64,000 bases of DNA, from positions 1,984,001-2,048,000 of the forward strand of contig RCTD01000006.1 in NCBI GenBank assembly GCA_014898415.1, read 5' to 3'. Positions within the stretch are counted from its first letter, which is position 1. Every line of letters starts with the position of its first letter. Made by a program: the position numbers and the translations under genes. The notes below the pieces were generated by a model, which searched no databases, was not told the DNA's origin, and saw only the letters and a program-made list of their open reading frames with translations. This DNA comes from Stromatinia cepivora (lineage: Eukaryota > Ascomycota > Leotiomycetes > Helotiales > Sclerotiniaceae). Shown in pieces: positions 13,317 to 23,100 of the stretch.

Positions 13317-13659
13317 TGTTATGAAGATAGTTATTTAGATTATGTGGAAGTATTCTAGGTTTTCGAAGTAGGTTTATAATTAGGTGTTAAGTAGGGATTT
13401 TAAATAATGATAATAATGATATATTATTTGTAATTAATAGTAGAGTATATTAAATGATTGATTTTGAGTATAAAACTTTATACAAAGGAAATCCATTTAG
13501 ATTATATAAACTTTTATGTTTCTATGATCACTGGTGATTCTTTATGATCATTTGTGATTGTCTATACTGTGATTTTTAATGATCCTTAATGATCATTATT
13601 GATCATTTGTAATCATGTATCTTGGTCATGTGATGTTGGTTGTGTAGCCCGTCGTAACA
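13317..13659 (-). repeat. 5' LTR of gypsy element 1 (343 bp)
   Basis: On the minus strand it starts TGTTACGACGGGCTACAC and ends at 13317 with CATAACA. The U5 half matches the LTRs at 16267-16745 and 62517-62867 (GTGGAAGT, TTTATAATTAGG, TAAATGATTGATTTTGA on the plus strand). The U3 half is different: it contains several short repeats of GATCATTTGTGATC type (about 13530-13610). The matching 3' LTR would be beyond the left edge of the window. Confidence 0.85.
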
Positions 13660-14086
13660 CATTCCTTTATTGATATTTATTTATAATTATCTTATATATT
13701 TTTTTGCGAATTATATAAATCGTCATTTTCTATACCTTTTTATTTATTACAAATTGCTTTTCGATCTAGAAAATGTATTACAAAAAGTCTTACGATCCTT
13801 TATATCCTACAAAAAATCAAAAGTATACTTTCCAATCGAAATAAAGAATCTTCTAAATCTTATCAATCTTTCTGATTAATAAAATGATCCTAATATACTA
13901 ATAAACAAAGATTTAGTTTAATCGAAATATATATTGATTAGATAATTATTCATTTGTTTTATATATATAGCCCTCGATCTATATAATCAAAAACAAATCA
14001 TTTCAATTCTATTTACTCTATCAATCACATGTATCATCTATTCCCCGATCCCTGAAAGTGCTCTGTAATCATACTATCCCGTGATA
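13660..14086 (+). repeat. Decayed LTR-type repeat, copy 1 with upstream flank
   Basis: 13776-14086 is a mutated copy of the LTR found intact at 15896-16204 and ends CATACTATCCCGTGATA. The preceding ~110 bp (from 13665) also match the flank of copy 2 at about 14417. Gypsy element 1 cuts the left side at 13659/13660. No target duplication was found. A 69-codon open stretch here is chance. Confidence 0.75.
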
Positions 14087-14414
14087 TAATAATTAATAAA
14101 AACTTAATTAAAATAAAAAACAAAAATATAAAAAGAAAATCTATATACCTTTAAAAAATTCACTCATTTTATTTCGCCATCACAATCAACACATTATAAT
14201 CTAACAACTACAAGCATTTTCAATTACTATACTACAGAATCGATCATTCTCTTATACTCTCCCAATAGAAAACTTTCTTTTTTATTATCTAAAATCTTGA
14301 TTTTGAAGAATATCACAAATAATAACCTAAAATCAAAAGATATTTATGATTTTTATACAATCAAATTCTTCTTCATTTCAAAATTATCAGAATCATTTCA
14401 AATTTATATATTAT

Positions 14415-14844
14415 ACTACTTCTTTATTGATATCTATCTATAATTATCTTATATATTCCTTTATAAATTATATAAATCGTTATTTTCTATATCTTTTTAT
14501 TTATTATAAATCACCTTTCAATTTAAAAAATATATTACAAAAAGCCTTACAATCTCTTATATCCTACAAAAAAATCAAAGATATACTTTCCAATCAAAAT
14601 AAAGGATCTTCTAAACCTTATCAATCTCTCCGATTAACAAAATAATTCTGATATACTAGTAAATAAAGATTTAATCTAATTAAATTCCTTATCAACTAAA
14701 TAATTATTCATTTATCCTATATATACAGCCTTCAATGAATATAATCAAAAATAAATCATTTCAATTCTATTTACTCTATCAATCATATATACCACTTATT
14801 CCCCGATCTCTGAAAGTGCTCTATAGTCATACTATCCCGTGATA
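14415..14844 (+). repeat. Decayed LTR-type repeat, copy 2 with upstream flank
   Basis: LTR homology runs 14533-14844 and is preceded by the same ~110-bp flank as copy 1. The spacing between the two LTR starts is 757 bp. Because both copies share sequence upstream of the LTR, a tandem (internal-LTR)n arrangement is more likely than two independent insertions. The 446 bp between the two LTRs shows no recognisable coding. Confidence 0.7.
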
Positions 14845-15895
14845 ATAATCAATATAATCAATTTATATATATATATTATATTCATTTTGAATAATAAGAT
14901 TAATATAATAAACAAGATTAATTAGATCATTTTGATCAATTAGATCGATTTGATCAATTTAATCAATTAAATCAACTAAATTAACCAAATTGATCAAATT
15001 GATCTAATCAATCGAATCAATCTAATTAATCAATATACGAATACGAATTCGAACTTTATGAATTTATTAGTATATACGAAACCATCAAATTCATAGATAT
15101 TCGAATAAAGAAATCTAAATTAGTCGAATATCAAGATTATTTGAAATAAAGAACCTTTATAATATTAATCAAGATAATTGAAATGATGAATTTTTATTCA
15201 AATTGATGAATAAGAATAAAATATTGATATATAAAAGAATTCGAAAGAAATATATAGAAAGATTATACCTTTAATATTAAAGATTAAAAATCTGTATTTT
15301 AATATCATATATAATATCATTATATTATTCAACTTTTATTATTATAATTTGATATTTGTTTATTTTATTATAGTTTTTAAGCTATTATTTTTCAATTATA
15401 AGATTTATTATCTTCAAATATATAATCTTCAAGAATTCTATTATAATTTTTGAGTCATTATTTCCAAATTATAAGATTTATTATTTTCAAATATATAATT
15501 TTTAATAAATATAATAATATTTTATAAAGAAAAAAAAAGTATTAAAAGAAGTATTGATTATATGAAAAATAAATATTTGAAATATCTACAAAAATTAATT
15601 AAGAATGGATTATAAAATAATAATATCAAATGTTTTATATTTATAAAATCTTCAAAAAGATTTAAAAAAAAACTAGAAGAATAATTCTGAAATTTATAAA
15701 TCAAAAAAAATTTAATAAACTTTTTGATAATAGATTCTTTAGATTATAATAAATAATTATTAATCCCGAATTTCTGAATTAATTATATAAAAAAGAAAAT
15801 ATATATTTTCTTGAAAATGTAAATATAATTTATTTTTTTTGTTATTATAAAAGATTTTGGAAATATTATTTATAAGAATAATTATTATAAGTTAT
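14845..15895. other. AT-rich tract without recognisable gene
   Basis: Strongly AT-dominated. 14920-15035 is a low-complexity run of GATCAATTT/AATCAATTA units. It resembles, in the other orientation, the run between gag and protease of gypsy element 1 (11890-11950), so this may be another gypsy scrap. The remainder shows no readable element. Confidence 0.5.
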
Positions 15896-16204
15896 TGTCA
15901 CGGAAAGCCCCGCAATCCCCTGTATCTTATGAAGGATCAAAGCGTATGCTTTCCAATCGGAATGAAGGATCTACTAGCCCTTACCAATCCACCAATTGAT
16001 AAGGTGATCCTGATATACTAATAAACAAAGATCTAGCCTAATTAAGGTGCATATCGGCTAGATAACCACTCATTTGTTCTATATATACAGCTCTTGATTC
16101 ATATAATCAAGGGCAAGTCATTCAATTCTTTTACTCTACCAATCACGTGTACCACCTATTCAACGATCCCTGAAAGTGCTGTGTAATCATACTATCCCGT
16201 GATA
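15896..16204 (+). repeat. Solo LTR (309 bp) with GTTAT target duplication
   Basis: Begins TGTCACGGAAAGCC and ends TATCCCGTGATA, so the ends are inverted (TGTCACGG/CCGTGATA). It is flanked by GTTAT at 15891-15895 and 16205-16209. It contains a TATA-like CTATATATACAG near 16080, which suggests plus orientation. It is visibly richer in G+C than its surroundings and than its decayed relatives at 13776 and 14533, so it has largely escaped RIP. Confidence 0.9.
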
Positions 16205-16266
16205 GTTATATAATAAAAACAATATAGAAAAAACAATTATATAAATTTTTTTCTTGAATATTGAAT

Positions 16267-16745
16267 TGTTACGAGGTTTGCCGTCTAGATCACGTGGAAG
16301 TGCTCTAAGCTCTCGAGGTGGTTTATAATTAGGCGTCAAGTAGGGATTTAAAGTAATGACAATAATATAATTCGTAATTAATAGTAAAATATACTAAATG
16401 ATTGATTTTGAATATGAAACTTTATACAAAGGGAATCCATCTTGGTTATATAGATATTTATACTCCCTTAAATCCTTTTGGATTCTAAGCTTCAAAAACT
16501 CTTTTGAATCCTTTTGAATCCTAAACTTTAAAAACTCCCTTGAATTCTTTTGGATCCTAAACTCCAAAAGCTCTCTTAAATCCTTTTAAATCCTAAACTC
16601 CAAAAGCTCCAAATTATATGTTTTCTGATAATATATATATATACGATCTTAAAGTGATCTAGATCACATATTAATTCGATGAAATCTAATCGCTTTTATA
16701 CAAGGTTTAAGCTCTCCTAATTAGTCAATTGTTACTATTATAATA
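16267..16745 (-). repeat. 3' LTR of gypsy element 2 (about 479 bp)
   Basis: The U5 end on the plus strand reads TGTTACGAGGTTTGCCGTC, matching the end of the solo LTR at 62517-62867 in reverse. The opposite end (minus-strand TATTATAATAGTAAC) aligns with TGTTACGACAGGTAAC of that solo LTR. It abuts a polypurine tract, minus-strand TTAGAAAGGGAATAG (16746-16760), as a 3' LTR should. A duplication partner for TGAAT (16262-16266) was not found because the element's right part is lost. Confidence 0.8.
16463..16606. repeat. 36-bp tandem repeat, four units, in U3 of the gypsy 2 LTR
   Basis: Four units of exactly 36 bp each start CTC(C/T)(C/T)TT(A/G)AA and end with C(C/T)AAAA(A/G) or a close variant. 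The differences are mostly transitions. No other LTR of this family in the window has this array. Confidence 0.9.
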
Positions 16746-16802
16746 CTATTCCCTTTCTAATCTAATATTTGTCCCAAGCTTTTATAAAATAGGATTATTA
16801 CT

Positions 16803-17084
16803 TTAAAGAATATTATTAAGAAACTTTTCTTTTTCAATATATCTTTTTCTTTTTCTAGGGTTTCGAAATATCGATAATATATTTTTCTCGCAGAGATCAT
16901 TCAAGCTTATAATTCTTCTGTAATGTCTTGTTCTAATTATATTCGATATAATCGTTATTACTTTGTTTTGAATAATTGTTTGTAACATTGTAATGAATAT
17001 ATTCGTTGGGGAGTTTATTACAATATAGTTCAGGTTTCTATTGATGATCTTCAAAACTTTTGTATGGAAAAGAAACAGCTTCAA
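16803..17084 (-). other. Open minus-strand stretch opposite the antisense ORF, probably not a gene
   Basis: A 93-codon minus-strand frame has no recognisable domain. It lies between pol and the 3' LTR, fully overlapping the better-supported plus-strand frame. It is listed only because it is long for this stop-rich region, and is most likely the shadow of 16923-17453. Confidence 0.2.
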
Positions 17085-17453
17085 AATAAAAAAGATACTG
17101 TTTTTGAAACAATTATAATAGAATTAGTTCGGATCCGGGAGTTAAAGTATCGTTAATAAGAACTCTGCGAGTATAGTTGTGAAATACTTCATCGTAGATT
17201 TAAATCCTTTGATAAATTAGATAAAGTAAAGGAAAAGAAAAGATTAAAGAAAAAGTATATAGAAAAGGAAAAAGAGCAATCGAATTCCGGATTATCGATA
17301 CCTACTAAAGCTAATTCGAATATACTGAATAATTTCAACCCTTTTTCTTTCCTGAATCCTTCGGATCCTTTCTCTTTTTAGGATTCTTCGGATCCTTTTT
17401 AAGGAGATCCGGATAATGTTAATGAAATGCCTCCAGTTTTTCGGGGTAGTTGA
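16923..17453 (+). pseudogene. Antisense ORF of gypsy element 2, Zn2Cys6-like protein, RIP-inactivated
   Basis: A 176-codon frame from ATG 16923 to TGA 17451-17453 has five internal stops (TAA or TAG), all explainable by RIP of CAA, CGA or TGG. The N-terminus shows Cys or Tyr at 3, 6, 13, 23, 26 and 33, which is C-x2-C-x6-C-x9-C-x2-C-x6-C. That matches the spacing of fungal Zn(II)2Cys6 clusters. Positions 6, 13, 26 and 33 are now TAT/TAC, one G-to-A step from TGT/TGC. After it come a charged, probably coiled-coil region (about residues 45-120, including ILHRRFKSFDKLDKVKEKKR) and a Pro/Phe/Asp-rich tail ending PPVFRGS. It lies between the 3' LTR and the chromodomain of a minus-strand gypsy element, opposite to pol. 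Function unknown; DNA binding is inference. Confidence 0.6.
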
Positions 17454-17563
17454 AATCTTTTTTGAATTCCCAGGTGTTTTCTGAATATAAGTAATCCAAT
17501 CATTTGATTAGATATTTGATCTTGTCTTTAATATATTTGCAGTTTAGTATAATTTCAATATCG
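17400..17563 (-). pseudogene. Gypsy element 2 chromodomain remnant
   Basis: Read on the minus strand, this gives DIEIILNCKYIKDKIKYLIK, a stop, then SENTWEFKKDFNYPEKLEAFH. This is the layout of the chromodomain that ends the integrase of chromoviral Ty3/gypsy elements: the EVE-type start, the KYLIKW core with W lost to a stop, and SENTWEP. It continues the integrase of 17995-18790 from the other side of the MITE, in a shifted frame. In active elements this domain tethers integrase to modified histone tails. Confidence 0.75.
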
Positions 17564-17565
17564 TA

Positions 17566-17992
17566 CGGAGGTTGATGGGGTAAGTATTGTAAGACATTTT
17601 TTACCCACATATCGCTGTTTTTCCTGTCTTTTGATGCTGCTTTAAACAATTTGAATAGATATTGAGCTGTTCTCCCTTCAAATTTCGAATTTTGATTGTA
17701 TTTCGAGGATTTCAAAAAAATCTCAACAATTTGATGATTTTGAAATTTTTAAAATTGATATAATCTCTTTTAATAACTTTAGAATAGATTTTTGAATAAA
17801 AAATTAATGATTTTAAATGATTTTGAATAATTTTAAATAAATAATTGAGAATTTACAATACTTTAATCACCTAGATCTCACCATACAAATTTTCAACCAG
17901 CGTAATGATATTATTGGTCAGAGCCCCTGTCTGTGGAACCAAGCACGGTCATTTTTTGGTATGTCTTACAATACTTACCCCATCAACCTCCG
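17566..17992. mobile_element. MITE-like element with 31-bp terminal inverted repeats and TA duplication
   Basis: Both ends read CGGAGGTTGATGGGG inwards, and the match is perfect for 31 bp (17566-17596 against 17962-17992). The element is flanked by TA on both sides (17564-17565, 17993-17994), the target preference of Tc1/mariner/pogo transposons. It is 427 bp long with no coding capacity. It sits exactly between the end of the gypsy integrase and the chromodomain. The right part (about 17880-17960) is GC-richer than its surroundings. The 71-codon minus-strand frame across its left end mixes MITE and gypsy sequence. Confidence 0.8.
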
Positions 17993-17994
17993 TA

Positions 17995-18790
17995 TATAGC
18001 GTTTGGATTGATTGATTCGATTTCCGTTATTGATGTGTCAGACGCTTCTGATGGTGCTGGTTCAAGTAAGGATATATAGAATACTGGGTGAATATTTATG
18101 GTATATAATAATTTTAGTTTATAATTAACTAATCCAATTACTTTGTCGATTTTAAATGGTTCTAGTTTTTTGTGATCTAATTTATCACTTAATTGTTTTA
18201 TCTGTATGTTTCTTCGAATAAAATAAACTTTATCCCTTTTTTTAAGTATAGATTCTATACTATATGATTCGTTATAATATAACATTGTTCTTAAAGCGAT
18301 GAATTGTAAATCCAAGGAAAGTTGTTCTTATAATTCCTTGATTTCTGTGATATCTTTTATAGTTTCATTTATGTTTGTATTTTGTGGCAATAGTAATTTA
18401 TATACTAATAGGTTGAATCCAAAGTTAGTATATACTGGCGTTACCTTTGTAGTTTCAGTTTCCGATGTATTATATGCGAGTTATATCAAGAGTAATAGTT
18501 TAATCTAATTATTTTGTTTGTAATTGATGTAGTAATAAAGATAAGTTTTCATTGTTTGATTTAAACATTCTGTTTGATCATTTATTTATGAATAGAAAGT
18601 TATCAAGAGCTTTTTTTTGATTCCAAATAATACTATAAGGGTAGACCAAAACTTTGATATAAATAATTTGTCCCTATCTAAGATTATCTTATCTAGTATA
18701 TTATGAATACTAATTATATTCTGTATGAATATATAAGCAAGATTATCTGTCGATCAAGTTTCACAGAATGATATTATATAGGCAAATTTG
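17995..18790 (-). pseudogene. Gypsy element 2 integrase remnant
   Basis: The minus strand gives, with a few stops, the catalytic-core segment DRDKLFISKFWSTL, then QTECLNQTMKTYLYYYI, then a C-terminal part KRDKVYFIRRNIQIKQLSDKLDHKKLEPFKIDKVIG (an open stretch of 110 codons from 18315). The last part carries the GPY/F-type motif (EPF for GPF) and PVFYISLLEPA. Homology fades near 18770-18790, so reverse transcriptase and the 5' LTR are lost or unreadable. It belongs with the LTR at 16267-16745 and the chromodomain at 17400-17563. Confidence 0.85.
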
Positions 18791-20190
18791 ATTAATCTAT
18801 TTAGTAAAAATATTATTAAAAAGATAAGAAATCTAAAGAATATATAATCTTAATACAATTAATAATTTCTATTTTTATAATATTCTATTATAAAGATATT
18901 TATAATAGAATATAATAATTTATAATAGAATTATAATATCGAAAACGAAAAATCAGATTATCTTATAATATTCATAATTTCAAATAAAAGAAAGAAGTAT
19001 ATTATAATAAATAAAAATATATGTATATATATGTTTATTAATAAATAATATAATTATATTTAAAATAATTATTCCGAATTCTAACAAAATCAAATCTCTT
19101 GATAAAAAATATATATAGAATTTCAAGAATATAAAAATCAAAAGAAAATTATTTAAAGAATAATATACAAATATCTTTTTATTATTAAAATCGAAGAATA
19201 TTTTCAAAAAAGTATTTTATATATATATAATTATATAAAATAAAGAATATATAAAAAAAGATATCGAAATGAATTAAGAATTTATATTAGAATTAGATTA
19301 GTTATAATATAAACCAAAGGATCTTTAATCTTTAATAATCATTCGATTGAATATATTAATATTTTATTCTATATATATAAATAGCTCTTGAAACTATATA
19401 ATAAAAGATTAATAAAATCAATTCTTCTCCTTTTTGTATAGCTCTATGATTCATTATATTCGCGTAATCTTAATTATAATTAAATCGAATCGATTATAAA
19501 TTTACTATTATTATTACTATTGAAAATATTCTAAATAAAGAATTATCCTATATTAGAATTAACTTATATATAATTTTACTGGACCGTACAATTTATATTA
19601 TAATTTAATTTAAATAATATTATAAAAATTAATACTTTTCATCTACTTTTAATTTTAATAATATATATATTAATAAAATTTAATCAATCAATTATTTTCA
19701 TTAAAAGAATTAAAAAACTCTAAAATTAAATATAATAAAAAAATAATTAATTCAAAAATAATATCACTTTGTTTTATTAATTCTTTAGATCTATAGAAAA
19801 TTCTTCTTTTTTAAAATCAATATAGAAATATATTAAGATAATCATAATTATTATTAATCTAATATAATTTTATATAAAAGAGTTTTTATAAAGTTTTCTA
19901 TATATTAAAGGTATTATTTGATTCGATTATAACAAATACTTTTATTTATAAATAACTATAATATTCTATTATTATAAATTTGTATATTTTTTATGTATTA
20001 AAGATCTATTAAAAATTTGATTTTTAAATATTGAAAATGAAATGATCGAAAATAAAAGTATTTCTCTAGATGATGACGAGGTTAATTGATTTAATATATC
20101 TTCGATTCATTTATATAATTTTAGTATTATATAATACGAACTAGAATATATAATATTGTTAAAATTATTCTTTACATTATATAATTCCAA
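18791..20190. other. AT-rich tract without recognisable gene
   Basis: Extremely AT-rich, with no coherent coding on either strand. Around 19375-19420 there is a faint resemblance to the TATA/R region of the LTR at 15896-16204, possibly another RIP-destroyed LTR. Composition changes sharply at about 20190. Confidence 0.6.
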
Positions 20191-23100
20191 AAAGCCCGAC
20201 TCTAATTTGTGAAATTACTACCGTGCCACTTCCCAAAGTGGATTATCCTCCGCTAAATACAAAATGGCATAGGACTTGGAACTTTGCAAGCCCTCTTCAA
20301 GTCCACAGAGGGAGCTTCTTCTCTTAATAACGTGGGAATGAGGAAATGGTGTCAAGCGGGCCTCGGTAATCGGTCAGATTGTGGGGTTGGCAATGCCAGG
20401 CAATAAGTGTTGGAATTTTGTCAATCTTGGCTCCACCTGAAGTATGCTGGGTACATTGTGAGATGATGCATTTTGTTCATGATAAGCAGGAATATGTCTG
20501 GGACCGTGACTATTTGCGGATAGATAGGTTATACAGGATAAAGGCCATGGCAAAGTTAATTTCACATGGATGGGATTGCGATGGAGGAGTAGGAGGGGCT
20601 GGGAATGGGGGGTAAGGGAGAATTGTTCGTGATACTATAAACCGGCGGGATTATTTGGCATGCGGTGAGTGTGATTATGATTGAATGGCATATCTAAAAG
20701 CCAATCAGCCCCTTCAAATTAGATATTTAGAGTTAAGCAAATTAAGACATGCAATGCTGTGATAGCTTGATGGACGGATGGGGAAATTGAACTTGGAGAA
20801 CGAAATCTCGCCACCTCCAATGTCTAGAGCACGTTTTTGCTAGTAAATTGGCGATGATAAGAAAAAAGTTAAAAGACAGCCTATGCATGATTCTGGGGAA
20901 TCTAGCTAGAAGTGATGTAACATAGCTAATTGGAACACTAAGATCTACGAATAGAGTTTGTGAGATGTGATAGATGACATCCACAAATACCGATACCAAG
21001 AGCTCAAATAGATATTTATGATATCGAGGACTCGTCACTCCTGTTGATCTCGACGAGGAAGAAAACTCTTTCCCTAGCTTAACCCGATACTTTGGTGTCT
21101 CCAAGTTGGCAAGTCATGGAACTTTGCCTAGTTTTACTCTAAGAAGTAGTAGTGCCTCTTAGGTCCGGGGTCCCCAATAATTTTTTATGAAAGTGTATCT
21201 TTGACAAAATGGGGGATAACCATCATTCTCACCTCCTACCTGAAATGGATAGTGAGTGGATTGACAAGAAACTATACACAAACAAGAAAATATCATCTAT
21301 TGACTTTCACATGTCCGGTTCAACATCCCAAATATCTGATCTGGATGAATGCAGCGCAGCAGCATGCATCGATGCTAAGACCTAGTCACTCCACTAGCAA
21401 AAGCTTATCGCATCGCCCTGAAAAGATATGGAGAATTAATTTGCGGTTTTCGGACAAAATGGACACCTACTCACGATAGCATCATCTTTCGCAGCTCGGA
21501 GCTGAAAGCGGTACCTTGCCAATCATTCGATTTGCACGACCGCGAATGGGACGCATAATTTGCTGGTCTGCTTGGTAGCTTCTCATCGGCGTTAATGATA
21601 TCTGTCTATAACTAATATCCGCCGCGGAACACATATCAATTCACAAACTAGACACGGAGAAATTAGCACAACGGAATATTCCTATCCTAAACCAGCTCAT
21701 CTCATTTAGCCTCATGATGTCCACGACTCTACGGGCGTAATCACCATGGCCTTTTCCCCATGAAATTCAATAGACGTGCCCCACGATGGGAAAGGCCGAA
21801 ATGGATATTCTGTACGGAGTAGCTCGGGATAGACCGATATTCGACGCAAAAGTACGAGGATAAAAGGACCGGGAGATATCGGAATCCACTTTGTTAATGT
21901 CAAAGTATGGAGTATTTGAGGATCAAGATCCACAATAAAGCCGTCCATCAAATATGCGCTGGTGGGATGATTTCAATATATCACGTGTCTCTGGTTGAAA
22001 ATAAAATGAGTTGAAGAGGACAGAGAGTTCGAAAATTTGGTATGTGAAGTTATTGCACCTCGGAAATGGTGGAAATGTGCGTGAACCTCAGCACCTAGAC
22101 GATGATAATTTTAGATGAGGCTGGAATTTTCAAATTGGCTATTGATCCAATAGCTTGACTTTTTCAAGTTATTGATTGTATTCTGTAGTGCAATCGATAT
22201 ATTTGAGCACAACCTCATGCATTGATCTGCGACTCTTTATACCTGGGTTTTCTCATGTCATCTTGAGAGAATATACAGTAAAATAATGTGATATGAATCT
22301 GTCTTGAAGATCTGCATATCTAACTGCCAGAACTTCTCCTCCGTACGATACTACACGGTAATTTCTCAATCCCATTTCCCTTTCCTCTCTGAGCAGGCAC
22401 TCTACTCGTATCCTATCCTTCTCATCCTCACGTTGATGGTCTAAGTTACAATACAACCCCTAAATAGGGGGGCCGTGCCTCACTATTAGGAATCGCATTG
22501 CCATTTAGAATCATCCGACAATGCGGGTTTTCGTTTTCCCTCCACAAATTAGTCCCTGGGGTATGACCGGCCCCGCATTCATCAAGTTTTGCCTTTTCCT
22601 TCCTGCTAGGATCGCTCCTTCAAAGCGCCATTCGAGACTATTATCGTGCAATTTGCCATCTATCTTTCACCGAAATCGAATAATCCTCTAATTTAATACG
22701 ATAATCATTTACTGGGATCAAAGTCCCCTAGAAAATCATATCCAGTAAGGTTACTCCGTGAATGCTAAATATACTCATAACATCCCAAAGGCTCAATTAG
22801 ATGACCCAACGGCCGTTCTTTTATCCATCCCCTTTTATACTCCCGGATAGTATCAATATGCGCTCCGTATCCGAAGAGCCGAATGAAACCCTCGAAATTA
22901 GGGTCTCTGAAATTTTATCGTAAGATTCGTATGAGAGGTTGGTTTTAGCCCTTGATCTCGGACAAGCAATTACAGTTCCCCGTTGCATTGATCTCCAGTG
23001 CATCTGATGCAATACCAAGCGCTCAAATCTACTGGAAACATAATCGAGACTTGACATCTATTATTATTCGTAGAGAGATTGTTTCAGGTAATCTACCGTA

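Noticed and set aside
17500..17715. 71-codon minus-strand frame as a separate gene
   Set aside because: It spans the MITE border; its C-terminal half is the gypsy chromodomain and its N-terminal half is MITE sequence.
20742..21104. 120-codon minus-strand open stretch
   Set aside because: No recognisable motif; chance open frame in non-coding DNA is equally likely.
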